Assembly (NCBI RefSeq): GCF_036967205.1 | Contig: NZ_CP146022.1 | Location: 6,944,001 to 7,008,000 of the forward strand | Reading direction: 5' to 3' | DNA: 64,000 nucleotides | Source of the DNA: Streptomyces sp. Q6 | GTDB lineage: Bacteria; Actinomycetota; Actinomycetes; Streptomycetales; Streptomycetaceae | In this document: one piece after another, positions 37,466 through 46,416 of the stretch | Position numbering within the stretch: the first letter of the stretch is position 1 | Layout of the letters: every line of letters begins with the position of its first letter | Notes under the pieces: model-generated | The model's database searches: none | What the model saw: only the letters and a program-made list of their open reading frames with translations | What the model was told of the DNA's origin: nothing | Position numbers and translations under genes: made by a program

Positions 37466-38932
37466 ATGCACACCGACACCGAGCGCTGCGTCCGGGCGGT
37501 CCAGGCCAAGGACACCCGGTTCGACGGCGTCTTCTTCACCGCCGTCCTGACCACCCGCATCTATTGCAGGCCCGGCTGCCCCGTCGTGCCGCCCAAGCCG
37601 CGGAACATGGTGTTCTACCCGAGCGCCGCCGCCTGCCAGCAGGCCGGGTTCCGCGCCTGCAAGCGCTGCCGGCCCGACACCAGCCCCGGCTCCCCCGAGT
37701 GGAACCAGCGGGCCGACCTCACCGCCCGCGCCATGCGTCTGATCGGTGACGGCGTCGTGGACCGTGACGGCGTCCCCGGCCTCGCCCGCAGGCTCGGCTA
37801 CAGCGAGCGCCAGATCGAACGGCAGCTGCTCGCCGAGCTGGGCGCCGGGCCTCTCGCCCTGGCCCGCGCGCAGCGCGCCCAGACCGCCCGCCTGCTCATC
37901 GAGACGACCGGACTGCCCATGGCGGACGTGGCGTTCGCCGCCGGGTTCGCCTCCATCCGCACCTTCAACGACACCGTCCGCGAGGTCTTCGCCCTCTCCC
38001 CGAGCGAACTGCGCACCCGCGCGCCCCAGGGCCGCACCGCGGCGCCCGGAGCGATCACGCTCCGCCTCCCGTTCCGCGCCCCGCTCACCCCCGACAACCT
38101 CTTCGGACACCTCGCCGCCACCGCCGTACCCGGCGTCGAGGAGTGGCGCGACGGCGCGTACCGCCGCACGCTCCGGCTCCCGTACGGGCACGGCATCGTG
38201 GCGCTCACCCCCGGCCCCGAGTTCATCGGCTGCCGGCTGATCCTCACCGACCAGCGCGATCTGACCGTCGCCATCAGCCGCTGCCGCCGCCTGCTCGACC
38301 TCGACGCCGACCCGGTGGCCGTGGACGACCGGCTGCGCACCGATCCGCTGCTCGCGCCGCTGGTGGACAAGGCGCCGGGGCGCCGGGTGCCGCGCACCGT
38401 CGACGAGGCCGAGTTCGCCGTACGGGCCGTGCTCGGCCAGCAGGTCTCCACCGCGGCCGCCCGCACCCACGCCGCCCGGCTCGTCCTCGCCCACGGCGAC
38501 CCGGTCGAGGACCCGGAGGGCGGCCTCACCCACCTCTTCCCCGGGGCGCACGCCCTGGCGGACCTCGACCCCGAGTCCCTCGCGCTGCCCCGCAGCCGCC
38601 GCACCACCCTGCTCACCCTCGTACGCCGACTCGCCGACGGGGCGCTGACGTTGGGCCCCGAGTCCGACTGGGAGGAGACCCGGGTCCGGCTCGCCGAGCT
38701 GCCCGGATTCGGCCCCTGGACCATCGAGGCCATCGCCATGCGCGCCCTCGGCGACCCGGACGCCTTCCTGCCCACCGACCTCGGGATGCGGCGCGCCGCA
38801 CAGGAGTTGGGGCTGCCGCACACCCCGGCCGCGCTCACCGCACGCGCGGCGGCCTGGCGCCCCTGGCGGGCGTACGCGACCCAGTACCTCTGGGCCACCG
38901 ACGACCACCCGATCAACGTCCTCCCGGCGTAG
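37466..38932 (+). CDS. Ada-AlkA fusion: methylphosphotriester sensor, AraC helix-turn-helix and 3-methyladenine glycosylase
   Basis: 488 residues. Residues 1-75 are the Ada metal site with Cys34, Cys38, Cys65 and Cys68 (YCRPGC, CKRC); Cys34 would take the methyl group from phosphotriesters. Residues about 85-180 are an AraC-type helix-turn-helix (LARRLGYSERQIERQL). The rest is AlkA: N-terminal domain, HhH (LPGFGPWTIEAIAMRALG) and the catalytic Asp in PTDLG. It is thus sensor, regulator and base-excision enzyme in one chain. ATG 37466 fits the domain start; two upstream in-frame ATGs (37380, 37398) are less likely. The promoter may be its own or the one at 35321. Confidence 0.93.
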   Translation: MHTDTERCVRAVQAKDTRFDGVFFTAVLTTRIYCRPGCPVVPPKPRNMVFYPSAAACQQAGFRACKRCRPDTSPGSPEWNQRADLTARAMRLIGDGVVDRDGVPGLARRLGYSERQIERQLLAELGAGPLALARAQRAQTARLLIETTGLPMADVAFAAGFASIRTFNDTVREVFALSPSELRTRAPQGRTAAPGAITLRLPFRAPLTPDNLFGHLAATAVPGVEEWRDGAYRRTLRLPYGHGIVALTPGPEFIGCRLILTDQRDLTVAISRCRRLLDLDADPVAVDDRLRTDPLLAPLVDKAPGRRVPRTVDEAEFAVRAVLGQQVSTAAARTHAARLVLAHGDPVEDPEGGLTHLFPGAHALADLDPESLALPRSRRTTLLTLVRRLADGALTLGPESDWEETRVRLAELPGFGPWTIEAIAMRALGDPDAFLPTDLGMRRAAQELGLPHTPAALTARAAAWRPWRAYATQYLWATDDHPINVLPA

Positions 38933-38962
38933 GACCCGCGCCGGCAACGACGCGCGAGCAGA

Positions 38963-39022
38963 CGCAGAAACAGTCGCAGAAACCGATACAGAAACCGATA
39001 CAGGAACCGGCGCGGGAACCGC
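38963..39022 (+). repeat. Five 12-bp tandem repeats between the glycosylase and ogt genes
   Basis: Units CGCAGAAACAGT, CGCAGAAACCGA, TACAGAAACCGA, TACAGGAACCGG and CGCGGGAACCGC lie head to tail. The period is a multiple of three. It follows the glycosylase stop at 38932, so it is not translated in that frame. Confidence 0.75.
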
Positions 39023-39051
39023 CGCCAGACCCTGTGTAAGGAATCCGAGCC

Positions 39052-39543
39052 ATGCCCACGCGCATCCAGCACACGATCATCGACAGCCCCTACGGTCCCC
39101 TCACGCTCGTCGCCACCGACGGCACCCTGTCCGGCCTCTACATGACCGACCAGCGCCACCGCCCCGCCGAGGAGACGTTCGGGGAGCGCGACGACCGCCC
39201 CTTCGGCGCCGCCGTCGACCAGCTGCACGCCTATTTCCAGGGCGAGTTGACTGTGTTCGACCTGCCGCTGCACCTGCACGGCACCGCCTTCCAGCAGTCC
39301 GTGTGGCGCCGGCTCCAGCAGATCCCGTACGGGCAGACGCGGACCTACGGCGAACTCGCCGAAGCCCTCGGCAAGCCCGCCGCGTCCCGCGCCGTCGGCC
39401 TCGCCAACGGCAAGAACCCGGTCGGCGTGATCGTCCCCTGCCACCGTGTCATCGGGGCGAACGGCAGCCTCACCGGCTACGGCGGCGGCCTCGACCGCAA
39501 GCGGCGCCTGCTCGACTTCGAGCGCGGCACCGCCCTCTTCTGA
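39052..39543 (+). CDS. ogt: Methylated-DNA-protein-cysteine S-methyltransferase
   Basis: 163-residue suicide repair protein that removes O6-alkyl groups from guanine. Acceptor Cys130 lies in VIVPCHRVIG; the helix-turn-helix finger (YGQTRTYGELAEALGKPAASRAVG) precedes it with the arginine finger in SRAVG. No Ada domain is attached, since that is fused to the neighbouring glycosylase. It follows that gene by 119 bases containing the 12-bp repeats. The two together cover O6-alkylguanine and N-alkyl purine repair. Confidence 0.95.
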   Translation: MPTRIQHTIIDSPYGPLTLVATDGTLSGLYMTDQRHRPAEETFGERDDRPFGAAVDQLHAYFQGELTVFDLPLHLHGTAFQQSVWRRLQQIPYGQTRTYGELAEALGKPAASRAVGLANGKNPVGVIVPCHRVIGANGSLTGYGGGLDRKRRLLDFERGTALF

Positions 39544-39545
39544 GC

Positions 39546-39637
39546 GGACAGGCCGTAGGGCCTGTCCGGCGGATCGTGTCGCGGACGCGGAAGGGTACGG
39601 GCCACCCGACCCGCGACCTGATCCGCCGGACAGGCCC
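39546..39637. repeat. Palindromic element between convergent ogt and sirtuin genes
   Basis: An 18-base perfect inverted repeat, GGGCCTGTCCGGCGGATC at 39558-39575 and its complement at 39620-39637, continues inward with GTCGCGG/CCGCGAC. A third copy, GGACAGGCC at 39546-39554, can pair instead with 39559-39567, so two hairpins exclude each other. It likely acts as a two-way terminator; from memory, related palindromes are dispersed in Streptomyces genomes. Confidence 0.75.
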
Positions 39638-40360
39638 CTAGGCGACGACGAGCTCCTCCAGAAGTCGCGGCAGCGCCGTGCCGATCGGTTCGCGGACGAC
39701 CTCGTCGGCCAGTTCGTCGTACGGGGTCGGCTCCGCGTTCACCACGACCAGCCGGGCGCCGTGCTGCGGGGCGAGTCCGGCCAGGCCCGCAGCCGGCTGC
39801 ACCTGGAGGCTGGAGCCGACCGCGAAGAACACCTGGCAGGCCTTGGTGATCGACACGGCCTCGCCGAGCACCACCGGGTCGAGGTGCTCGCCGAACATCA
39901 CCGTCGTCGACTTGAGAATGCCACCGCAGCTCAGGCAGTCCGGGTCGTCCTCGCCCGCGTCGACGCGGGCGAGCGCCGTCTCCATGGGCCCGCGCTCCCC
40001 GCACTGCGTGCAGATGAACTTCCGCGCGGAGCCGTGCAGTTCGAGCACCTTGCGGGCCGGCAGACCGGCGAGCTGGTGCAGCCCGTCCACGTTCTGCGTG
40101 AGGACCCGTACCGCCACCCCGGCCGCCGACAGGTCCGCGATGGCGCGGTGCGCCGCGTTCGGCTCGGCGGTCAGCGTGCGGTTGCGGCGCCGCACCTGCC
40201 AGGCGCGGCGCCGGATCTCCGGATCGTTCATGTAGTACTCGTACGTGACGAGTTTCTCGGCGTCGGGATCCTTGGTCCACACCCCGCTCGGGCCGCGGTA
40301 GTCAGGAATCCCTGAGTCTGTGCTGACACCGGCACCGGTGAGGATCGCGACGAGAGTCAT
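39638..40360 (-). CDS. cobB: Sirtuin, NAD-dependent protein deacylase
   Basis: 240-residue Sir2 protein. NAD-binding GAGVSTDSGIPDYRG at the N-terminus, TQNVDGLH, catalytic His109 in ELHGS, zinc cysteines 117 and 120 (CTQC) with a second pair (CLSCGG), and VGSSLQVQPAAGL. It removes acyl groups from lysine, making nicotinamide and O-acetyl-ADP-ribose. The start lies 15 bases after the MFS stop, so it belongs to the nucleoside hydrolase-MFS-sirtuin operon; TACCGT at 40368-40373 could also give a leaderless transcript. It may work with the macro-domain protein across the palindrome. Confidence 0.94.
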   Translation of the reverse strand: MTLVAILTGAGVSTDSGIPDYRGPSGVWTKDPDAEKLVTYEYYMNDPEIRRRAWQVRRRNRTLTAEPNAAHRAIADLSAAGVAVRVLTQNVDGLHQLAGLPARKVLELHGSARKFICTQCGERGPMETALARVDAGEDDPDCLSCGGILKSTTVMFGEHLDPVVLGEAVSITKACQVFFAVGSSLQVQPAAGLAGLAPQHGARLVVVNAEPTPYDELADEVVREPIGTALPRLLEELVVA

Positions 40361-40375
40361 GACCTCAACGGTAGG

Positions 40376-41818
40376 TCAGGCAGCCTCCTCCGCGTCCACC
40401 GGTTTCGGAATGAGCATCGACGTGAACAGGGCCGCGACGATGAGTACGAGACCCGCCACGACACCCGCGCTGTACCCGCCGACCGACGAACCGTCGGCCG
40501 GGGCGACCGCGTCCATGGCCGCGTACAGGACGACGAAGCTCAGTCCCGCGCCGAGGTTGAAGCAGCCGGCGTTGAGCCCCGGCAGGAAGCCGGGGTTCTC
40601 GTCCGGGGAGAGCAGGATGCCGAGGCCGTTGAGCATGATGTTGACCGTGCCCGCGTACGTCACACCGAGCAGGATCGAGACGGTGAGCAGCAGGCCCGAG
40701 GAGTCGGTCTGGAGCGTCAGCAGGGCGAGGACCGTGGCGGCGGCGGTGGCGATCAGGCCGATGCGCAGGATGCGGCCGTAGCCGAAGGTCGCCGCGAGTC
40801 GCCCGGAGACGGGGCCCATGGCGAGACCGGCGAGGGCGTACGGGGTCAGCGTCCACCAGGTGGCGCCCTCGGCGCCGAGGCCGAGACCGACCGCGGTGTC
40901 CTGGGCGAAGCCCGGCAGCAGACCGTTCATGATCGCGAAGACGCCGGTCATGGTGAGCATCGTCGACAGCAGGATCGACCAGGTGGCGCGGCGCTTGAGC
41001 AGATGCGTGGTGACCAGCGGGTGCTTGGCGCGGGTCTCCATCCGCCAGAACGCCCAGAAGGCGAGCGCGGCGAGGACGATCAGACCGATCGCCAGCGCCC
41101 AGTTCGCGTCGGCGAGCTTGCCCGCCTCGTTGAACGCGATGAGCAGCGCGCCCACCGAGACGACCAGGAGCACGACGCCGGGCCAGTCCATCGGCGGCCG
41201 CTCGTCCGCCCGCGACTCGGGCGCGAGGAACCGTACGAGGACGGCGGCGACCAGCGCGAAGGCCGTCATGACCCAGAAGATCGAGGCGTAGCCGTGGTGC
41301 TCGGCCAGCGAACCGCCCGCGAACGAGTCGACGCCCGCGATACCGCCGTTGACCGCGGTGACGATGCCGAGGAGCGTGCCGTACTTCTTCGGATCGGGGA
41401 CCTCGACGCGCAGCATGATGAGCGCGAGCGGGATCGTCGGACCCGAGGCGCCCTGGACGATCCGGCCGACGGCGAGCATGCCGACGGACCCGGCCAGCGC
41501 CGCGATCACACACCCGACGGCCATCAGGACCATCATCGTGGTGAGCACCTTGCGGCGGCCGATCAGGTCGCCGAGACGCGGCAGGAACAGCGAGAAGAGC
41601 GCGGCGGCCGTGAAGAAGGCCGTCTGGGTGACACCGATCGCCGACGACGTGGTGTGCAGTTCGTCGGCCATCGTGGCGAGCGCCGGGCTGAGCATCGACG
41701 CGTTGAGCTGGAAGGCGAAGCTGGCCGCGAGCAGCGCGACCATGAGGGCGCCGACCCTGGCCGGACGTCCCGCGCGGGGGTCGCCGGCCGGGGTGTGGGG
41801 GGAGGCGGCGAGGTTCAT
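40376..41818 (-). CDS. MFS transporter, 14-helix drug-exporter type
   Basis: 480 residues, about fourteen hydrophobic helices. Motif A-like segment LGDLIGRRKVLTTMM near residue 85 and a motif C-like stretch in the fifth helix. It starts at ATG 41818, overlapping the stop of the nucleoside hydrolase, and precedes the sirtuin by 15 bases. The sequence says exporter family, but the operon context suggests it could move a nucleoside or base instead. The substrate is unknown. Confidence 0.88.
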   Translation of the reverse strand: MNLAASPHTPAGDPRAGRPARVGALMVALLAASFAFQLNASMLSPALATMADELHTTSSAIGVTQTAFFTAAALFSLFLPRLGDLIGRRKVLTTMMVLMAVGCVIAALAGSVGMLAVGRIVQGASGPTIPLALIMLRVEVPDPKKYGTLLGIVTAVNGGIAGVDSFAGGSLAEHHGYASIFWVMTAFALVAAVLVRFLAPESRADERPPMDWPGVVLLVVSVGALLIAFNEAGKLADANWALAIGLIVLAALAFWAFWRMETRAKHPLVTTHLLKRRATWSILLSTMLTMTGVFAIMNGLLPGFAQDTAVGLGLGAEGATWWTLTPYALAGLAMGPVSGRLAATFGYGRILRIGLIATAAATVLALLTLQTDSSGLLLTVSILLGVTYAGTVNIMLNGLGILLSPDENPGFLPGLNAGCFNLGAGLSFVVLYAAMDAVAPADGSSVGGYSAGVVAGLVLIVAALFTSMLIPKPVDAEEAA

Positions 41819-42771
41819 GCGGTGCTCACCCCGGTCTCGCCGATCCGTACGAGCGCGTCCACGACGAGGCCCCAGAAGCGGTCGTGGTCCAGGTCGACGG
41901 CGACCTGGGTGTGACAGTCGGCGGGCGCGGGGGAGCGCAGGTCGGTCACGGTCATGCCGAGGGTCAGCGCGCCGCGCAGCTCGATGTCGACGGGTGCCTT
42001 GCGTACGGTCATGACGCCCGGGTCGATGACGTACGCGACGGCGCACGGGTCGTGCACGGGCGGGTGCTCGAAGCCCTGGTTCTCGCGGTAGGCCTCGCGG
42101 AAGAAGTCGAGCAGTTCGAGGACGAAGCGGGCGGGCTTCGTGCCGACGGCCGCGATCCTCTCCTCGACGGCGGGGGTGGCGAGCGCCTGGTGGGTGAGGT
42201 CGAGCCCGACCATGGTGACCGGCCACGACTCGTTGAAGACGATGTGGGCCGCCTCCGGGTCGATCACGATGTTGAACTCGGCGACCGGGCTCCAGTTGCC
42301 CTCGTGGAAGCCGCCGCCCATCAGGACGACCTCGCGGACCCGCTCGACGATGCGGGGCTCCTTGCGGGCGGCGAGGGCGATGTTGGTGAGACCGGCCGTC
42401 GGTACGAGGGTGATCTCGCCCGGCGCGTGGGCCATCACGGTGTCGATGATGAGGTCGACGGCGTGCCGGCCGTCGAGCTCGATGGCCGGCTCGGGCAGGT
42501 CGGGTCCGTCGAGGCCGGAGTCGCCGTGGATCTCCGGCGCGTTCTCGATCGCGCGGACCAGCGGCCGCGGGCAGCCCGCGGCGAAGGGCACGCCGGTGAT
42601 CCCGGCGATCGCCGCCACGGAGAGCGCGTTGCGGGTGACCTTCTCCAGGGTCTGGTTCCCGACCACGGTGGTCACCGCGACCAGGTCGATGTCCGGGTTG
42701 CCGTGCGCGAGCAGCAGCGCGATGGCGTCGTCGTGCCCCGGGTCGCAGTCGAGGATGATCTTCCTGGTCAC
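41815..42771 (-). CDS. Nucleoside hydrolase (IUNH family)
   Basis: Cleaves the N-glycosidic bond of ribonucleosides. The GTG at 42771 gives 318 residues and the family N-terminus with the Ca-binding cluster DCDPGHDD (Asp8, Asp10, Asp14, Asp15). Further signs are VVLMGGGFHEGNWSPVAEFN and HDPCAVAYVIDP. A longer start at 42831 adds 20 residues without conservation. A TTGACA at 42839-42844 on the minus strand is a possible -35 element, although the matching -10 is weak. It heads the operon with the MFS and sirtuin genes; nicotinamide riboside would be a fitting but untested substrate. Confidence 0.92.
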   Translation of the reverse strand: MTRKIILDCDPGHDDAIALLLAHGNPDIDLVAVTTVVGNQTLEKVTRNALSVAAIAGITGVPFAAGCPRPLVRAIENAPEIHGDSGLDGPDLPEPAIELDGRHAVDLIIDTVMAHAPGEITLVPTAGLTNIALAARKEPRIVERVREVVLMGGGFHEGNWSPVAEFNIVIDPEAAHIVFNESWPVTMVGLDLTHQALATPAVEERIAAVGTKPARFVLELLDFFREAYRENQGFEHPPVHDPCAVAYVIDPGVMTVRKAPVDIELRGALTLGMTVTDLRSPAPADCHTQVAVDLDHDRFWGLVVDALVRIGETGVSTA

Positions 42772-42914
42772 GGTTCGAGCCCCTTTGCTCCGGTGGGGAA
42801 AACTGTCCACGCAAAGCTCACCCGGCGCCACACGAGTTTGTCAACGCGCGTAGATGTCCAGGATGGCGCGTACGGGCTCAGAGGTTCGTCCGAGAAGGCG
42901 CAGGTGGGGCAAGG

Positions 42915-43406
42915 TCAGGCGACGGGCGTGCCGTTCTCCAGCTCCACGGGGCCCGTGCCCGCGGTGAGCGCGTCCAGCGCGGCCAGGACCCGGCCGCCGA
43001 GGGCGCCGGGCAGATGGGCGGGCAGGTCGGCGCGGGCCACGAACCGCCACGACAGCAGCTCCTCCTCCTGGAGCCGGATCGCCGCGATCCGCTCGGCGCC
43101 CAGCACGCCGCCGTCGTAGAGGTAGGCCACGAGCGGCGGCCGTGCGGTGCCGGGCACCCAGTCCACGGCGAGCAGCCGGCCCAGACGGACGTCGAGCCCG
43201 ATCTCCTCCAGCGTCTCGCGTCGCGCGCCCTGTCGCGGTGTCTCGCCCGCGTCCGACTCCACGGTCCCGCCGGGCAGCGCCCAGCCCTCCCGGTAGTTCG
43301 GCTCGACGAGCAGCACGCGGCCCTCGTCGTCACGGAACAGGGCGGCGGCACCGGCCAGGACACGGGGAAGCCCGGCGATGTAGGTGGCGTAGTCGACGAG
43401 GGTCAT
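42915..43406 (-). CDS. Nudix hydrolase
   Basis: 163 residues with a full Nudix box: GGTVESDAGETP then RRETLEEIGL (residues about 46-68). It hydrolyses a nucleoside diphosphate linked to another moiety; ADP-ribose, NADH or oxidised nucleotides are candidates. TAGGGT at 43413-43418 (minus) lies six bases before the ATG, so the transcript is probably leaderless. It stands alone between the ADP-ribosylglycohydrolase and nucleoside hydrolase genes, on the same strand as both. Confidence 0.92.
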   Translation of the reverse strand: MTLVDYATYIAGLPRVLAGAAALFRDDEGRVLLVEPNYREGWALPGGTVESDAGETPRQGARRETLEEIGLDVRLGRLLAVDWVPGTARPPLVAYLYDGGVLGAERIAAIRLQEEELLSWRFVARADLPAHLPGALGGRVLAALDALTAGTGPVELENGTPVA

Positions 43407-43471
43407 CGCCCCACCCTAACGAGGCCGGGGCCGCGCCCCTGCGGTGCCGGTCGCGGCGGTGGTGACCCGGG

Positions 43472-44548
43472 TCAGATCTCCACCAGTCGGGCGGTCCGCG
43501 CCGCGAGTTCGCTGATCCGTACGCCGTCGAAACCGAAGACCGCGCTGCGCACCCGGTCCTCCAGCGGCTCCGTCCACTGCGGGGGGAGCTCCGCCGCCCC
43601 GCACAGCACACCGGCGACCGAACCGGCCGTCGCCCCGTTCGAGTCGGTGTCCAGGCCGCCGCGGACCGTCAGCGTCACCGTGCGGGTGAAGTCCCCGTCG
43701 CCGTACAGGAGTCCGGCCGTGATCACCGCGGCGTTCGGGACGGTGTGGATCCAGCCGAGGCCCCCGGTCTCCTCCTCGATCGTGGCGAGGGTCTCCTCCC
43801 AGGTGAGGCGCGATTCGTGGAGGGAGACCGTGCGGCGTACGACGCGCGCCAGGCGGCTGCTCGCCGGGATCACGGTGAGGGCCGTGTCGAGGGCGGCCCG
43901 CGGCGTCGGCGCCGTGAAGGCCGCCGACACCAGGGCGGCCGCCCACATCGCCCCGTAGACGCCGTTGCCGGTGTGCGTCAGGACCGCGTCGCGCCGGGCC
44001 AGGGACGCGGCGCGGCGCGGGACGCCCGGACACGTCCAGCCGAAGACGTCCGCGCGGATCAGCGCGCCGATCCACTCCTGGTACGGGTTGTCGTACGTCG
44101 CCGTGAGCGGCGGCTTCAGGCCGTTCGCCAGATTGCGGTAGGCCGCCCGCTCGGCCGTGAACGTCTGGAGGTACGGCAGCCGCAGCAGCCACAACTCGCC
44201 GACCTGCTCCGTCGTGAAGGTGAACCCGTGCGTCTCCAGGAGGTGCAGGCCGAGCACCGCGTAGTCCACGTCGTCGTCACGGCAACTGCCGTGGATACGG
44301 CCGCGGACACAGCGGCGCCACTCCGGACGCAGCGCCAACTCCACTTCTTCCGACGGGGGTTCGGGGAGATAGTCGGTCAGCGGCAGGGCCTCGGCCTGCC
44401 GCAGGTATCGGTCGATGCGCTCGCGGGTCCAGACCTCGCCCCGCTCGACCGGCTTGCCGAGCATGTTGCCCGCGATCCGGCCGAGCCAGCCGCCGAGCAC
44501 CCGGTCGGCGAGGACCTTTTCGGTGAGCTGTGGGCTCGTAGGCGTCAT
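43472..44548 (-). CDS. ADP-ribosylglycohydrolase family protein
   Basis: 358-residue DraG/ARH-type protein. Metal-binding acidic patches are in SCRDDDVDYAVLG near residue 90 and GGLDTDSNGATAGSV near residue 300. The first motif has RDDDVDY where DraG has TDDT-like residues, so the site is a variant. Members remove ADP-ribose from proteins or hydrolyse O-acetyl-ADP-ribose. It completes the set of ADP-ribose-handling genes in this stretch (macro, sirtuin, Nudix, this one). The BCCT gene on the same strand ends 26 bases upstream of its ATG. Confidence 0.9.
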   Translation of the reverse strand: MTPTSPQLTEKVLADRVLGGWLGRIAGNMLGKPVERGEVWTRERIDRYLRQAEALPLTDYLPEPPSEEVELALRPEWRRCVRGRIHGSCRDDDVDYAVLGLHLLETHGFTFTTEQVGELWLLRLPYLQTFTAERAAYRNLANGLKPPLTATYDNPYQEWIGALIRADVFGWTCPGVPRRAASLARRDAVLTHTGNGVYGAMWAAALVSAAFTAPTPRAALDTALTVIPASSRLARVVRRTVSLHESRLTWEETLATIEEETGGLGWIHTVPNAAVITAGLLYGDGDFTRTVTLTVRGGLDTDSNGATAGSVAGVLCGAAELPPQWTEPLEDRVRSAVFGFDGVRISELAARTARLVEI

Positions 44549-44574
44549 GAGTCCGGTCTACCCGCTTCCGTACA

Positions 44575-46260
44575 TCAACTGTCGTCCTGATTACGGGAGT
44601 TCGCGATACGGCGCAACCGCTGGTGGCGGGTCGCGCCCGGCGTCCGCTCGGTGATCGCGTCGCCGACCATCGTCCGGACCGCGTCCCGCAGGCCGTGCAG
44701 CGCGTGCCCGCGCGCCGGTCCCGCGCCCGGGTCCTCGCGCAGCTCCTTCAGGAGCGCCCAGCACAGCGCCAGCATCACCACGACGAAGGGGAGGGCGACG
44801 AGGATGGTCGCGCTCTGCAAGGAGTCGAGCCCGCCCGCCACCAGGAGCACCGCCGCGACCGCCGCCATCAGCACGCCCCACGTCACCACGAGCCAGGTCC
44901 GCGGGTGCAGCGCGCCCCGGCTGGTCAGCGAACCCATCACCAGGGACGCCGAGTCGGCGCTCGTGACGAAGTACGTCATGACGAGGATCATCGCGATCCA
45001 CGACGTGACCGTGCCGATCGGCAGCGCGTCGAGCATCGCGAACAAGGAGGACTCCGCGCCCTCCGAGACCTTCGCCGACATGTCGACCTTCCCGGTCGCG
45101 TCCAGGCGGATGCCGGTGCCGCCCATCACGCAGAACCACACGGCGGTCGCCCCGCTCGGCACGAGCAGCACGCCGACGAGGAACTCACGGATTCGGCGCC
45201 CGCGCGAGATCCGCGCGATGAACGTCCCCACGAACGGCGCCCACGACAGCCACCACGCCCAGTAGAAGATCGTCCACGAGCCCAGCCAGTCGGGGTCCGT
45301 GAACGCGCCGGTGCGCGACGCCATCGGCAGCAGATCGCTGAGGTAGCCGCCGACGCTCGCCGGGATCACGTCCAGGATGTACACGGTCGGGCCGAGCACG
45401 AACACGAACAGCATCAGGCACGCGGCGAGCACGATGTTCATGGTGCTCAGCCACTTCACGCCCTTGTGCAGTCCGGAGAACGCCGAGCCGACGAAGGCCG
45501 CGCCCAGCGCCACGATGATGACCAGCTGGGTGGTCGTGGTGTTGTCGACCCCGGTCGTGAGCTCAAGGCCCGTGGCGACCTGGAGCGCGCCCACCCCCAG
45601 ACTCGTCGCCGTCCCGAAGACCGTCGCGAACACGGCGAGCAGGTCGATGACCCGGCCCGGCCGGCCCGCCGCCCGGCGCGCGCCGATCAGCGGCACGAAC
45701 ACCGAACTCAGCCGGTTGCCACGGCCCTTGCGGAACCCCGCGTACGCGAGCGCGAGCCCCGCGATGCCGTAGATCGCCCACGGCGTCAGCGTCCAGTGGA
45801 AGAACGAGTACTCCATCGCCACCAGCGCCGAGCCGCCCGTACGGGGCTGCGCGCCGCCCGCCGGGGGCGGGTTGAGGTAGTGGGTGAGCGGCTCCCCGAC
45901 CCCGTAGAACATCAACCCGATGCCCATGCCCGCGCTGAACATCATCGCGATCCAGGCGAGGTTGGTGAACTCCGGCTCGGAGTCGTCGGCGCCCAGCCGG
46001 ATACGGCCGAAGCGGCTGAGGGCGATGATCACGCACAGGACGAGGAAGACATCGGCGGCGATCACGAACAGCCAGGCGAAGTTGGCGAGGACCCAGGACA
46101 GGGCCGTGCTCGACGCGCGGTCGAAGGAGTCCTGGCCGAGGGCCGCCCAGGCGACGACCGCGAGAACCGCGACGACGCCGGTGCCGACCACGACGAGGTC
46201 GGGGGAGTCGTCCGGCGGGCTCTCGTCATGGACCGGGTGATCGATCGTTTCCGTGCTCAT
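44575..46260 (-). CDS. BCCT-family betaine/choline/carnitine transporter
   Basis: 561 residues, twelve membrane helices. Signature segments are GMGIGLMFYGVGEPLTHY near residue 115 and WTIFYWAWWLSWAPFVGTF with RISRGRRIREF near 340. The C-terminal tail is basic and may sense osmolarity as in BetP. It imports a quaternary ammonium compound, most likely for osmoprotection. It is divergent from glycerate kinase. It could be co-transcribed with the ADP-ribosylglycohydrolase gene downstream. Confidence 0.94.
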   Translation of the reverse strand: MSTETIDHPVHDESPPDDSPDLVVVGTGVVAVLAVVAWAALGQDSFDRASSTALSWVLANFAWLFVIAADVFLVLCVIIALSRFGRIRLGADDSEPEFTNLAWIAMMFSAGMGIGLMFYGVGEPLTHYLNPPPAGGAQPRTGGSALVAMEYSFFHWTLTPWAIYGIAGLALAYAGFRKGRGNRLSSVFVPLIGARRAAGRPGRVIDLLAVFATVFGTATSLGVGALQVATGLELTTGVDNTTTTQLVIIVALGAAFVGSAFSGLHKGVKWLSTMNIVLAACLMLFVFVLGPTVYILDVIPASVGGYLSDLLPMASRTGAFTDPDWLGSWTIFYWAWWLSWAPFVGTFIARISRGRRIREFLVGVLLVPSGATAVWFCVMGGTGIRLDATGKVDMSAKVSEGAESSLFAMLDALPIGTVTSWIAMILVMTYFVTSADSASLVMGSLTSRGALHPRTWLVVTWGVLMAAVAAVLLVAGGLDSLQSATILVALPFVVVMLALCWALLKELREDPGAGPARGHALHGLRDAVRTMVGDAITERTPGATRHQRLRRIANSRNQDDS

Positions 46261-46416
46261 GCCGACACACTATGGATGGGAATAGCGGCATTTATCCGCT
46301 GGGCACGCCGTCCCGCGAGGCGGACGGCCATGGGCAGCGGGCCCCTCCTGCGGTTAAGGTCGCAGCGGCGCGACTGCCTTGACGCGAGCAAGGCGCGAAA
46401 GAGCAAGGGGAGCAAG

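Noticed and set aside
40376-42814. An 812-residue MFS fusion on the minus strand
   Set aside because: The N-terminal third is the wrong frame of the nucleoside hydrolase gene; the MFS protein starts at 41818.
44623-46416. Very long plus-strand extension ahead of glycerate kinase
   Set aside because: It runs antisense through the BCCT gene and has Arg/His-rich composition without domains; the kinase starts at 46417.
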